Assembly: GCF_937616625.2 (NCBI RefSeq)
Contig: NC_065571.1
Span: 26,548,201-26,612,200, forward strand
Direction of reading: 5' to 3'
DNA: 64,000 bases
Source of the DNA: Mercurialis annua
Lineage: Eukaryota > Streptophyta > Magnoliopsida > Malpighiales > Euphorbiaceae
The notes beneath the pieces were generated by a model. The model made no database searches and was not told the DNA's origin. It saw only the letters and a list, made by a program, of their open reading frames with translations. The number at the start of each line of letters is the position of its first letter. The first letter of the stretch is position 1. The position numbers and the translations under genes were made by a program. This document shows, piece after piece, positions 1 to 12,757 of the stretch.

Positions 1-3000
1 TGAATCATTTAGATTTTTTTTGTAATGTTTGTAAACTTTTGGCTTAGATCGCTAAAAAGGTTTCGTAATATTTGTAAACATTTGGAATTATTTCGTAACG
101 TTTGTAAACGTTTGGCCTAAATCCTTAATAAGTTGAAAACATTTTCTTTTGTTTCGTAACGTTTTAAACGTTTCGATTGGTTTCGTAACGTTTTAAATGT
201 TTGGCTTAAATCGCTAAAAAAGTGAAATGTTTGGCTTAAATCGCTAAAAAAAGTGAAATGTTTGGATTTGTTTCGTAACGTTTGTAAACGTTTGGCTTAA
301 ATCGCTAAAAACGTAAAATATTTGAATTTGTTTCGTAATGTTTTAAACGTTTGGATTATTTTCATAACGTATTACACGTTTGGATTAATTCGCTAAAAAG
401 GTGAAACATTTGGACTTGTTTCATAATGTTTTAAACGTTTGGATTGGTTTCGTAACGTTTTCAACGTTTGGCTTAAATCACTAAAAAGGGAAATGCTTGT
501 ATTTGAAACATTAGAATTTGATTCGTAACGTTTTGAACGATTAACCTAAATCGCTAAAAAGGTGAAACATTAGAATTTGTTTCGTAACGTTTTAAATGTT
601 TGGATGAAATTGATAAAAAGGTGAAACGTTATGATTTGTTTCGTAATAGTTTATACATTTGGATTGGTTTTGTAACGTTTTAAGCGTTTGACTTAAATCG
701 CTAAATAGGTGAAATGTTTGCATTTGTTTTGTAATGTTTGTAAACGTTTGGCTTAAATCGCTAAAAAGATGAAACATTTGGATTTTTTTCGTAATGTTTG
801 TAAATGTTTGGCTGAAATTGCTAAAAACGGGAAACGTTTGGATTGGTTTTGTAAATGATTGACTTTTTTCGATATAAGCCAAATGTTTTAAACGTTTAGC
901 TTTAATTGCTTAAAAGGTTTATGATTTGTTTTATAACGTTTTAAACGTTAGGTTTAAATCGCTAAAAAGGAGGAATGTTAGGATTTGTTTCGTAACGTTT
1001 TAAACGTTTGGCTTGAAGCTCTATAAAGGGGAAACGTTAGGATTTGTTTCGTAACGTTTTAAACGTTTGGCTTGGTTTTGTAATGTTTTAAACATTTGGC
1101 TTATATCGCTAAAAAGGTGAAACGTTTGGATTTGTTTCGTAATGTTCGTAAGAGTTTTGGCTTAAATTGCTAAAAAGGTAAAACATCTGGATTTGTTTCG
1201 TAATGGTTTAAACGTTTGGATTTGTTTCGTAACATTTTGAACATTTGGCTTAAATCGCTAAAAAGCTGACATGTTTGGATTTTTTCGTAATGTTTGCAAA
1301 CGTTTGGCTAAAAAGCTGAAACTTTTGGACTTGTTTCATATCGTATTAAACGTTTGGATTAGTCTTGTAATATTTTAAATGTTTGGCACAAATCACTAAA
1401 AAGTTGAAACATTTGCATTTTTTTTGTAACATTCTAAGCGTTTGGCTTAAATCTCTAAAAAGGGGAAACCTTAGGATTTGATTCGTAACATTTTAAACGT
1501 TTAGCTTAAATCGATAAAAAGGTGAAACGTTAGGACTTGTTTCGTAACGTTTTAAATGTTTGGCTTAAATCGCTAAAAAAAACGAAACGTTTGGATTTGT
1601 TTCGTAATGTGTTAAACGTTTTCATTGGTTTTGTAACGTTTTAAACGTTTGGCTTAAATCACTAAAAAGGTGAAACGTTTGGATTTGTTTCGTAATGATT
1701 GTAAACGTTTGGCTGATACTGCTAAAAAGGTGAAACGTTTGGACTTGTTTCGTAACGTTTTAAACGTTTGGATTTGTTTCGTAACGATTTAAAGGTTTGG
1801 ATTGGTTTCGAAACGTTTTAAACGTTTGGCTTATATTGCTAAATAGGTGAAACGTTTGGATTTGTTTCGTAACGTTTGTAAACGTTTTGTTTACATCGCT
1901 GAAAATGTGAAATATTTGGATTTCTTTCGTAACGTTTTAAATGTTTGGATTGGTTTCGTAAGGTTTTAAACGTTTGGCTTAAATTGATAAAAAAAATGTG
2001 AAAAGTTTGGATTTGTTTCATAACTTTTTAAACATTTTGATTTGTTAAGTAATATTTTAAACGTTTGGCTTAAATCGCTGAAAAGGTCAAACATTCCGAT
2101 TTGTTTTGTAACGTTTTAAACGTTTGGCTTAAATCGCTATAATGGCAAAACGTTTCGATTTGTTTTGCAACGTTTTAAACGTTTAGCTTAAATCTTTGAA
2201 GAGGTGAAACGTTTGGATTTGTTTCATAACGTTTTAAAAGTTTGGATTTGTGTCATAACGTTTTAAACGTTTGGCATAAATTGCTAAAAGGATGATGTCA
2301 AGCTATGTTTCATAACATTTTAAATGTTTGCCTTAACTCGCTAAAAAGCTGAAATGCTAGGATTTGTTTCGTAAGTTTCTAAAAGTTTGGCTTATATTTA
2401 AAGGTGAAACGTTAGGATTTGTTTCGTAACGGTTTACACGTTTGGATTGGTTTCTTAACGTTTTAAACGTTTGCCTTAAATCGCTAATAAGGTGAAACGT
2501 TAGGATTTTTTTCGTAATGTTTTCATCGCTTGGATTGGTTTCTCAACGTATTAAAAATTTGGTTTAAATCACTAATAGATGAAACGTTTAAATCGTTAAA
2601 AGGTGAAACGTTTGGATTTCTTTTGTAACGTTTTAAACGTTTGGCTTAAATTGCTAATAAGGGAATCGTTTGGATTTGTTTTGTAACATCTTAAACGTTT
2701 AGATTGGTTTCGTAACGTTTTATATGTTTGCCTTAATTCGCTAAAAAGGTGAAACATTTGGATTTTCATTCGTAACGTTTGTAAACACTTGGCTTAAATT
2801 GCTAAAAACGTGAAACGTTTGGATTTGTTTTGTAACGTTTTAAATGTTTGGATTTGTTTCGTAATATTTTAAACGCTTGGCTTAAATCGTTAAAAAGGTA
2901 AAACGTTTGGATTTTTTTTGAAACGTTTTAAACATTTGGCTTAAATCGCTAAAAAGGTGAAAAGTTAGGATTTGTCTTGTAACGTTTTAAACGTTTGGAT

Positions 3001-3323
3001 TTGTGTCGTAACGTTTTAAACGTTTTGGCCTAAATTGCTAAAAAAGTTGAAACGTTTGATTTTATTTCGTAACATTTTAAACGTTTGGCTTAAATCGTAG
3101 AAAAGGTGAAATGCTAGGATTTGTTTCGTAACGTTTCAAACGTTTGGCTTAAATCGCTAAAAAAAGTGAAACATTAGTATTTTTCTCGTAACAGTTTGAA
3201 CGTTTCGATTGGTTTCGTAACGTTTTAAACGTTTGTCTTAAATCGCTAAAAAGGGGAACCGTTTGGATTTATGTTGTAACCTTTTAAACGTTTGGCTTAA
3301 ATTGCTAAAAAGGTGAAACATTA
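1..3323 (+). repeat. Satellite array, block 1 (59/88-bp modular unit)
   Basis: Tandem AT-rich satellite that fills the left edge of the window. Units are made of two related modules: X (29 bp, starts TGGATTTGTTTCG and ends AAACGTT) and Y (30 bp, starts TGGCTTAAATCGC, has AAAAAGGTG in the middle, ends AAACGTT). Copies are well recognisable but diverged, mostly at CpG positions (ACGTT to ATGTT or ACATT). Short ORFs here (for example 592-882 minus, 1839-2021 minus) only reflect the repeat and are not genes. The array is cut by the solo LTR that follows. No transcript or centromere role can be shown from sequence. Confidence 0.95.
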
Positions 3324-6104
3324 TGTAATATCCCGTATTTTTCTTTTTGTTATTTTTAAATTATATTTAAATTTAATTTTATTTGAGTCGTTCGTTGATT
3401 AGGTCGTAGTTCGATTCACGTTCGATTTTCGTCGAGTCAGTATGACCCATGAATTATGCAAACCCATCAAGGAATGGTTTATTTTTTTTATTGGGCTTGG
3501 TGGCCCATACAACCCATGCACTAAGAGAATCTTCATGATTCAACCTACTTTTTGTTGTTTAGAAGTTGGAGATAGCAGTAGCATACCTTCGACCATTCTT
3601 TTTTTTTTTCCTTATATATATGTCGTTTAAAAACCGTTCTTTTTAACTCTAAAATTTTATATTCATTATTAGTAAACCCTAGCTGTCAAATAGCATCTCA
3701 AATTCACCGAAATCATACGCTAAAACTCCCTTTCATCGCTTGTAAAATCGGTAAGATTTCTTAGCTAAATTTCAGTTTTAGTTCATTAACGTAGCATCCT
3801 GTTTCTCATTAATATCTCAATTGTTTTTGCACCAAATCAAGTTCCGTGCGTTTACCGTCGTAGCTAACTCAATCCTCTTCGATTCTGAAGTTTGAAATCG
3901 TAATTTTGGTACGTTAATCTATCCGTAATACGCGCCGTCGTTTTATCGTTTTGGTTATCTTTTGACTGTGTTCTTCTTGAATTGTTGCTGCCGAAGATTT
4001 CAATTTTCCTAATGTTATTTATGTTTGTTAAGGCTATGGTAAACTGAGTTAGTAGTCGTTTGAGATCAGAAATTTATTTGTTCCATTGGCCATGAATTCC
4101 GACGTTGAACTTTGTTTATTATTGGGCTTTGTTCATGCAACTGATTATTGTTCATTATTTGGCTCTGTTCCTGTTAAATTGTTTTGGTTGTGGTTTGTTT
4201 TTATTGTTAAAAATCAACATGTCTTGGGTTGTCATAGTTGTGTAATTGTTTGAATATTTCTCGCCTTATTAAGTTGAAGAACGGAAATAGTTACTGTAAT
4301 AGGTTGGGTTATGGCCGTTGGTTTCTTTTGTTATCTAAGGGTAATGGTGATGATGGAATGGGATTGATTATTGAATAGGTTATTATGATGTATGATTTCT
4401 TTATTTGGTTTAATGGTTGTTAGTGGCGGTAATTTTATTTTCAAAATGAATTGGCCAATTTTCCTTCTCTTCTTTTGTTCTATTTTAATGGCTTTGAAAT
4501 TTAGGCTTCTTATAGATTGGATTATTTATGTTAATCAAAAGTTTTTTTTTTTGATTTAATTTATATCGATTTGGAATGAAATTTTCGATTATCGTTTTGA
4601 TTGTTAATTTTTTTTTAATTGATTACATTATTTTTAAATCTGGAAAATAATGTTATTTTATTTATAATTAGCTTGGTATTAATAATTATACTCTAAAACG
4701 ATAATTATTTTATAGCCAAAATTCATATAATCACTTGGGTAATTATTATTTAAGTTAAACTTTAACTTGACGTGCCAATTTGGCTAATTTACATTTTAAT
4801 TTTTATTATTATTATTATTATTATTTTATCAGAAGTACTATTTTAGAATTATAAACTGTGGTTTATATTTTTAACAAAATATTTGGGTTGGGTTAGACTT
4901 GGGTCGCCCGACAAGTGAGGTTAGCTTGGTAGTTAATGATAACTCGGCTAACCCACTATTTGAAAAATTATTTATTATTTAAAGATTAATAAATAATATT
5001 TATAAATTGGTTTTTAAGCGAGAACTCAATAGACTTATATTAATTGGGCTTTATTACCTAATGGGTATTTTTGTGTGTTCTGGCTTGTTTATTTCTGACG
5101 TGTTAATTGTGCTAGTCTTATGTGGTGTCTAATACTCTCTAGAGCTAGGTTCTGTTTTTAATAATTATTTTATTTGTCTAGACCCGTCTATTGTTCTTGC
5201 TCCAGAGGCGAACCAGGATTAGTTGCTTGCCGGTTTTCACGTGGATTAGCAAGCAGTGAGTTTATATCGCTATTTACCGCTTTATTAAGTAAATTGTATT
5301 TTGTATATATGTATATATTGTATAAACAGATTTCGAACTGTTTTCGGCATTATGGATCTGAATTGGAACGGGCTACTCGATGGGCATCATCGAGACTCTG
5401 TGCGCACCGGTATGATCATATATGGTATTTGAGGTAGGTTAGAGATACGTCTCACCTAGTGAGGGCGCCGGTGGAAGATACGTCTCCTGGGACTCACATG
5501 TTTTATTCGAGTGACAGTCGGGGATCGGTTATTGAGATACGTCTCACCGACACGACAATGGATTTAGTATATTGTGGTTTAGGGTTTCAATGCTTATCCA
5601 TAATGATAAATTCCTTTACAAATGTTTTAAAAGTGTTTTAAAGGTTTTCACTTAATAAATGTAAATAGTTATATGAACTCATCTCAGTATATCTGACCCC
5701 GTTGTTTTCCCAAAATTTTTCCAGGGTTATGATTTTGAGCGAGTAAGCTGGTCTTTGATTCTTATTTCCTCGGAGGTCTTATTTTTACTTAAAGTTATTA
5801 AATTGATTTCATTCTTAGACCGCAGTAGTAAATAGAAGTCTTAATTGTCTAATACTTGTTATACAATTATTAAATTGATTTATATATTATTTTAGCATTC
5901 TTATATTAACTTGCAAGAAATAATTGTGATTATTGTGATTTTTATAAACTACAAGAATTAGACTGAAGTCTCGGTTGCCCCCGAACATTGGTTTCTTGCA
6001 GGTTTATGTACTTATATGATTATCCGCAAGGCTTGCTACGGGTTTTGGTACAACCATACCCATACCCTAGCGCCGGTCACGATTCATGAAAATGGGTCGT
6101 GACA
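3324..6104 (+). mobile_element. Solo LTR of a Ty3/gypsy chromovirus-like element
   Basis: A 2781-bp LTR begins TGTAATATCCCG and ends GGGTCGTGACA, and is flanked on both sides by the 5-bp target duplication CATTA (3319-3323 and 6105-6109). There is no internal region, so it is the product of LTR-LTR recombination that removed the body of an element. Its ends and its last ~1.2 kb match the LTRs at 25987, 41678 and, inverted, 9692 and 18067. Between about 5441 and 5550 it carries three AGATACGTCTC motifs, the same cassette as LTRs A and A' but different from the young element at 9692. Satellite of the same phase and orientation continues on both sides. Confidence 0.93.
3613..3621 (+). promoter_or_regulatory. 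Putative TATA box of the solo LTR
   Basis: TATATATAT lies about 290 bp from the LTR start, after a T-rich run, where the U3/R promoter of this LTR family would be expected. Assigned by position and motif only. Confidence 0.4.
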
Positions 6105-9100
6105 CATTAGGATTTGTTTTGTTACGTTTTAAACGTTTGACTTAAATCGCTAAAAAGATGAAATGCTGGGATTCGTTTCGTAACGTTTTAAACGGTTGGC
6201 TTAAATCGCTAAAAAGGTGAAACGTTAGGATTTGTATCGTAACGGTTAAAACGTTTGGATTTGTTTCGTAACGTTTTAAACGTTTGGCTTTCATCACTAT
6301 AAATGCGAAACGTTTGGATTTGTATCGAAACATTTTAAACATTTGTCTTAAATCGCTAAAAAGGGGAAACGTTAGGATTTGTTTCGTAACGTTTAAAACG
6401 TTTAGCTTAAATCTCTAAAAAGGGGAAACGTTTGGATTTGTTTCGTAACGTTTTAAACATATTGTTTAAATCGCTAAAAAGGTGAAACGTTAGGATTTTT
6501 TTCGTAATGTTTCAGACGATTGGATTGGTTTCGTAACGTATTAAACGTTTCGCTTAAATCGCTAAAAGGGGAAACCTTTGGATTTGTTTCGTAACCTTTA
6601 TAAACATTTGGCTTAAATTGATAAAAAGGGGAAACGTTTGGATTTGTTTCGTACCGTGTTAAACGTTTGGCTTAAATTGATAAAAAAAAAGGGAAACGTT
6701 TGGATTTATTTCGTAACGTTTTAAACATTTATATTGGTTTCGTAACGTTTCAAATGTTTGGCTTAAATCGCTAAAAAGGTGAAACATTTGGATTTGCTTT
6801 CGTAACGTTTGTAAACATTTAGATTAAATTGCTAAAAAGGTGAAACGTTTAAATTTTTTTTGTAAAGTTATAAACATTTGGATTTGTTTCGTAATATTTT
6901 AAACGTTTGTCTTAATTCGTTAAAAATGTAAAACGTTTGGATTTGTTTTGTAACGTTTTAAACGTTTTGCTTAAATCGCTAAAAATGTGAAATGTTTGGA
7001 TTTGTTTCGTAACGTTTGTAAACGTTTGGCTTAAATCGCTAAAAATGTGAAAGATTTGAATTTGTTTCGTAATGTTTTAAATGTTTGGATTGTTTTCGTA
7101 ACGTCTTACACGTTTGGATTAATTCACTAAAAAGGTGAAACATTTGGACTTGTTTCATAATGTTTTAAACGTTTGGATTGGTTTCGTAACGTTTCAAACA
7201 TTTGGCTTAAATCGCTAAAAAGGGGAAACGTTTGTATTTGAAACATTAGGATTTGATTCGTAACGATTTAAACGATTAACTAAATCATTAAAAAGGGGAA
7301 ACGTTAGGATTTGTTTCGTAACGTTTTTAACGTTTGGCTTGGTTTTGTAATGTTTTAAACGTTTGGCTTAAATCGCTAAAAAGGTGAAACGTTTGGATTT
7401 GTTTCGTAAATTTTGTAAGCGTTTTGGCTTAAATCGCTAAAAAGGTGAAACGTCTGGATTTGTTTCGTAATGGTTTAAACATTTGGATTTGTTTCGTAAT
7501 GTTTTGAACATTTGGCTTAAATCGCTAAAAAGCAGACACGTTTGGATTTTTTCGTAATGTTTGTAAACGTTTGGCTAAAAATCTGAAACGTTTGGTCCTG
7601 TTTCATGACGTATTAAACGTTTGGATTGGTTTTGTAACGTTTTAAACGTTTGGCATAAATCACTAAAAAGGTGAAATGTTTGTATTTTTTTTGTAACGTT
7701 CTAAGCGTTTGGCTTAAATCTCTAAAAAAGGGAAACGTTAGGATTTGATTCGTAACATTTTAAACGTTTAGCTTAAATCGATAAAAAGGTGAAACGTTAG
7801 GACTTGTTTCGAAACGTTTTAAATGTTTGTCTTAAATCGCTAAAAAGACGTTTGGATTTGTTTCGTAATGTTTTAAACGTTTTGATTGGTTTTGCAACGT
7901 TTTAAACATTTGGCTTAAATCGCTAAAAGGTGAAACGTTTGGATTTGTTTTGTAACGTTTGTAAACGTTTGGATTTGTTTCGTAACGCTAAATACGTGAA
8001 ACGTTTTGATTTGTTTCGTAACGTTTGTAAACGTTTTGTATATATCGCTGAAAATGTGAAACATTTGGATTTGTTTCGTAATGTTTTAAATGTTTGGATT
8101 TATTTCGTAACAATTTAAACGTTTTGATTAGTTTCGAAACGTTTTAAACGTTTGGGTTAAATTGCTAAATAGGTGAAACGTTTGGATTTGTTTCGTAACA
8201 TTTGTAAACGTTTTGTTTATATCGCTGAAAATGTGAAACATTTGGATTTGTTTCGTAACGTTTTAAACGTTGTGATTGGTTTCGTAAGGTTTGAAACGTT
8301 TGGCTTAAATTGATAAAAAAAGTGAAAAGTTTGGATTTGTTTCATAACGTTTTAAACATTTGGATTTGTTTAGTAATATTTTAAACGTTTGGCTGAAATC
8401 GTTAAAAAAGAAAAACGTTTGGATTTGTTTCGTAAAGTTTTAAGCGTCTGGCTTAAATCGCTAAAAAGGTGAAACGTTTGGATTTGTTTCGTAATGTTTT
8501 AAACGTTTGGATTGGTTTTGTAACGTTTGTAAACGTTTCGCTTAAATTGCTAAAAAAGGGAAACGTTTGGATTTGTTTCGAAACATTTTAAACATTTGGC
8601 TTAAATCGCTAAAAAGGGGAAACGTTAGGATTTGTTTCGTAACGTTTAAAATGTTTAGCTTATATCTCTAAAAAGGGGAAACGTTTTGATTTGTTTCGTA
8701 ACATTTTAAACATTTGGCTTAATCGCTAAAAGGTGAAACGTTAGGATTTTTTCGTAATGTTTCAAACGCTTGGATTGGTTTCGTAACGTATTAAACGTTT
8801 GGCTTAAATCGCTAAAAAGGTGAAACGTTTGGATTTGTTTCATAACCTTTATAAACGTTTGGCTTTAATTGCTAAAAAAGGGAAACGTTTGGATTTGTTC
8901 CGTAACCTTTATAAACGTTTGGCTTAAATTGCTAAAAAAGGGAAACGTTTGGATTTGTTTCGTAACGTTTTAAATGTTTGGCTTAAATTGCTAAAAAGGT
9001 GAAACGTTTGGATTTGTTTCGTAACGTTTTCAACATTTAGATTGGTTTCGTAACGTTTTAAACGTTTGGCTTAAATCGCTAAAAAGGTGAAACGTTTAGT

Positions 9101-9691
9101 TTTTTTTCGTAACGTATTAAACATTTAGATTGGTTTCGTAACATTTTAAACGTTTGGCTTAAATCGCTAAAAAGGTAAAACGTTTGGATTTGCTTTCGAA
9201 ACGTTTGTAAATATTTAGCATAAATTTCTAAAACTGTGAAACGTTTGGAATTTGTTTCGTAATATTTTAAACATTTGGCTGAAATCGTTAAAAATGAAAA
9301 ATGTTCGGATTTGTTTTGTAACGTTTTAAACGTTTCGCTTAAATCGCTAAAAATGTGAAAGGTTAGGATTTGTTTCGTAACGTTTTATACGTTTGGATTT
9401 GTGTCTTAACGTTTTAAACGTTTTGGCTTAAATTGCTAAAAAGGTGAAATGCTAGGATTTGTTTCGTATCGTTTTAAACGTTTGGCTTAAATCGCTAAAA
9501 ACGTGAAACGTTAGGATTTGTTTTGTAACAGTTTGAATATTTTGATTGGTTTCGTAACGTTTTAAACGTTTGGATTTCAAAACCTGTATAAACGTTTGCC
9601 TTAAACCTGTATAAATGTTTTGGATTTGTTTCGTAACGTTTTAAACGTGTGTCTTAAATCGCCAAAAAGGTGAAACGTTTGGATTTCTTTC
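6105..9691 (+). repeat. Satellite array, block 2
   Basis: Continuation of the same satellite and orientation after the solo LTR. A textbook 59-bp XY dimer is at 8950-9008 and an 88-bp XXY unit at 9009-9096. Around 9580-9625 the pattern is disturbed by a repeated CCTGTATAAA variant. The array ends at 9691 in CTTTC, the left target duplication of the chromovirus. Confidence 0.95.
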
Positions 9692-10282
9692 TGTCACGAC
9701 CCATTTTCATGAATCGCGACCGGCGCTAGGGTATGGGTAATGTAGTACCGAAACCCGTAGCTAGCCTTTCTTATAAAGCATAAACACATAAACCTGCAGA
9801 AAACCAATGCTCGGGGGCAACCGAGACTTCAACCTAATCTAGCAGATATAATAATCAACAATTAATATAACATGCTTATTCAATTCTGATTCTAAAATAG
9901 ATTTATCATAACCCGATAAAAATAATAAAACATGCCAAAGCAATATAACCAGTCGAACCAATCCGACAAAATAAATAATAATAACAAGGACGTCTAGTTA
10001 CTACTGCGGTCTAAGAATAAAACAGTTTTACAATTTTATTAAAATAGAAGGAACCTCTGAGGAAAAGTAAATGCGGAGATCACTAGACTCTCTCAGATAA
10101 TAACCCTGGGGAAAATTGGGAAAACAACGGGGTCAGATATACTGAGATGAGTTCATACCACTATCTACATTTATTAAGTGGAAAACCTTTAAAAACGTTT
10201 AAAACATATAATAACGATATTACGGATAATAGTTGGAACCCTAATCCACAATTCTAAATAATAATCATAATCCAATAGGTCT

Positions 10283-10403
10283 GGTCCCGAGAGCTGAGCT
10301 ACACCGAGTTACCACTGACCACACTTATACCAGAGTCCCGAGAGCTGAGCTACACCGAGTTACTCTACCTGGTCCCGAGAGCTATGCTCACACCGAGTTA
10401 CCA
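10283..10403 (-). repeat. Triple cassette in the LTR (3' copy)
   Basis: Three diverged copies of a block with GTCCCGAGAGCT followed by CACCGAGTTAC occur here and again at 18658-18778. LTR B carries the same cassette type around 43905-44020, whereas LTRs A, A' and the solo LTR carry a different triple cassette (GAGATACGTCTC) at the equivalent place. Role unknown. Confidence 0.75.
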
Positions 10404-11111
10404 CATTTCCATAAATACCTTACCCAGATCAATACCGGTGCGCACGCAGTCCTAATGATGCCCATTAGGTAGCACGTTCCAACTAAGAACCATAATATAA
10501 AAACAGTTCGAAATATACGTACAGTATATATATTTAATATTAAAATAACAATTTACTTAATAAAGCGGTAAATAGTAAATATAAACTCACTGCTTGCTAA
10601 TCCGCGTGAAATACCGGCAAGCAACTAACTCTGGTTCGCCTCTGAAGCACGAACAGTAGACGAGTCTAGACAAATAAAATAATTATTAAAATCAGACCCT
10701 AACTCTAAAGAGTACTAGACACCACATAAGACTAGCACAATTAACACGTAGTAAATAACAATCCAACGTAACACAAATATAACCAAAAGGTAATAAAGCC
10801 CAATTACTATAAGTCTATTGAGTTCCCGCTTAAATCCAATTTATAAATATAATTTAATAACTTTAAATAACAAATAATTTCCAAATAGTGGGTTAGCCGA
10901 GTTACCAATAACTACCAAGCTAACCTCACTTGTCGGATGACCCAAGTCTAATCCGACTCAAAACGTTTATCAAATATAAACCCGAGTTTATCTTTATAAA
11001 ACAATTTAACAAAATAATAATCCATTTTAAAAACGGAACTCAATAACTTCAATTTCAAGTAACCCAAGTTACAACCCCAAAAACTTAATCATATAAGTCA
11101 AATAAAAGTTT

Positions 11112-11193
11112 AGGGACTAAATTGCACTTTAGCCAATAAGGGACTAAACTGTACTTTTGCCAATTAGGGACTAAATTGTAATTTAGCCAATTT
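11112..11193 (-). repeat. Short tandem repeat in the LTR (3' copy)
   Basis: Three near-tandem copies of about 28 bp built on AGGGACTAAATTG and TTTAGCCAA, with a fourth displaced copy near 11292. The same block is at 19487-19568 in the 5' LTR. No function is apparent. Confidence 0.75.
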
Positions 11194-12307
11194 GATACCC
11201 AAAAATCAAATTAATTACTTTTATTTTATAATTAAAACCAACAATAAAGTTATTAACCAAAAATCCACTTAATTAAGTTATAAAATAAGTTTAGGGGCTA
11301 AATTGTAATTTAGCCAACTTTTGACAAAACGACATTTGAAAACAATTATAATTACCCGAGTAATTATATTAACTTAATTTATAAATATCTATCATTTCCA
11401 CTATTTAATTTATATACAAAATAAAACCCAAGTTATTAGTTAAAGTTAAACTTAAAGGATTGATTTTATTTAAGCAAAATAACTTGGTGGCTAAAGTGGC
11501 TATTAAGCCATCATCTTCTTTGTTCAAAAAGAAAGCAGCCCGCCTATGCCAAACAACCAAAATCACCATTTTTGATTCTGAAACTAAGCTCACATCTCAA
11601 TCTTCATCACCCAAGCAACTTAATTTATCAAAGAACAACACACTAATCACCTAATTCAAACCCATAAACATTCAACACTAAGAATCATAATACGGCAGTG
11701 AAGGGATCAAGCAATGATAACCAAGAGCAACCAAAACACTACGGATCCGAGAATCAAAGATGAAACAACTCAATTAAAAGCTTGATCTAATAACTACTAA
11801 TCATGCCAAGGGATCCATAATCAAAAGACAAGCAAAACCAAATCCAAAATTCACACAAGGACTCGGCAGAAACAAAAAAAAACAAGAACAGATAATAGGC
11901 AAACAGAAAACGGAAATCGTACGGCGAATGAAACGAGATCAACGGCGTACCGTTCAGCGAAACTGAGGTAGGGAAACGTAGGTACGTGAGTCTAGATCGT
12001 CTGGAATCGAACGGAATCAATTTCGATCTAGAAACGAAAGAGAACGAACCAAATTACGCAATATCGTTCAAAGGTAAAAAATCTGGAAATCAAGAATTAA
12101 GAACACTTACTGAACAGCAACTTTGGAGGATGATTACGGATTCGATACTCAGCGAAATGACAAGCGGAAAACGGCTAGGGTTTGTTTGCAGCGTGATGAA
12201 GGTTTTTGTGAAGAAATCGACTTTAAATAACGAAGGGAAGTGGGCCGAAAACGAGGTCGAAAAGGGCTGGGCGAAGGGGTGAGGGCTGCAAATCATTCCC
12301 GAACGGA

Positions 12308-12485
12308 AAGGCCAAAATTTGGCCTGATCCCGTTCGGGAAAAGGCCTGGTCCCGAACGGGACCAGTGCAAATTTTGCACAGTCCCGTACGGGACAGGCAC
12401 AGTCCCGTACGGGACCTTACGGGATTTCATCAGGTCTCTTACGAGACCTGGTTTATCCCTTGGTTCAACCATTTGGTTGAACCAA
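12308..12485. repeat. Cluster of palindromes and hairpins in U3 (3' LTR)
   Basis: A dense series of inverted repeats: GGTCCCG/CGGGACC around a 2-nt centre, GTGCAAA/TTTGCAC, two perfect 14-bp palindromes GTCCCGTACGGGAC, AGGTCTC/GAGACCT, and 12-bp stems TTGGTTCAACCA/TGGTTGAACCAA separated by TT (12460-12485). They lie about 80-260 bp upstream (in sense) of the TATA-like box. The 5' LTR copy is at 20683-20861. Possible protein-binding or fold-back DNA; not annotated in any family I can name. Confidence 0.85.
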
Positions 12486-12640
12486 GACCCAAAGGAGAAG
12501 TTTATATTTTTTTTTTAAAACCGAACCGAAGATGAATCGAACCACAATTAATTTACGAAACTTCAAATACCCCACAAAATACATCCGGAACCACGTCGGA
12601 AATTACAAAAATAAATTTAAAAATTTTACGGGATATTACA

Positions 12641-12651
12641 TTCTCCCCAAC
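12641..12651 (-). promoter_or_regulatory. Polypurine tract of the chromovirus
   Basis: In sense, GTTGGGGAGAA directly precedes the 3' LTR start TGTAAT. This is the usual position and base composition for the primer of plus-strand DNA synthesis. The same PPT precedes LTR B (GTTAGGGAGAA) and LTR C. Confidence 0.9.
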
Positions 12652-12757
12652 TAATTAAAAATTCGTCCTCGAATTTAACACGACAAGTAAATCACATCAG
12701 AACAACACGTAATACAAGTAAAAACTACAAAGTCACAGAAAAACAAGATGTTGTACC

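Larger units (their letters stand above)
9692..12640 (-). repeat. 3' LTR of the complete chromovirus
   Basis: 2949-bp LTR; in sense orientation it runs from 12640 (TGTAATATCCCG) to 9692 (GGGTCGTGACA). It has a TATA-like TATTTAAA at 12222-12229, a hairpin cluster upstream of it (12308-12485), a short tandem block at 11112-11193 and the cassette TCCCGAGAGCTGAGCTACAC at 10283-10403. Small ORFs inside (11405-12518) are duplicated in the other LTR, lie in non-coding regulatory DNA and are not supported as genes. Confidence 0.95.

Noticed and set aside
3442..3630. 62-aa ORF at the start of the solo LTR
   Set aside because: It sits across U3 and the TATA box and has no motif; LTRs of this family do not encode proteins.
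7930..8118. Repetitive ORFs such as CKRLDLFRN-type peptides in the satellite (also 592, 45535, 48229, 54231)
   Set aside because: Pure translations of the X and Y modules, with no consistent frame across 59- or 88-bp units.
11986..12282. 98-aa ORF on the plus strand, duplicated at 20361-20657
   Set aside because: It lies antisense within the U3 region of both LTRs. The duplication is only LTR identity and no protein motif is recognisable.
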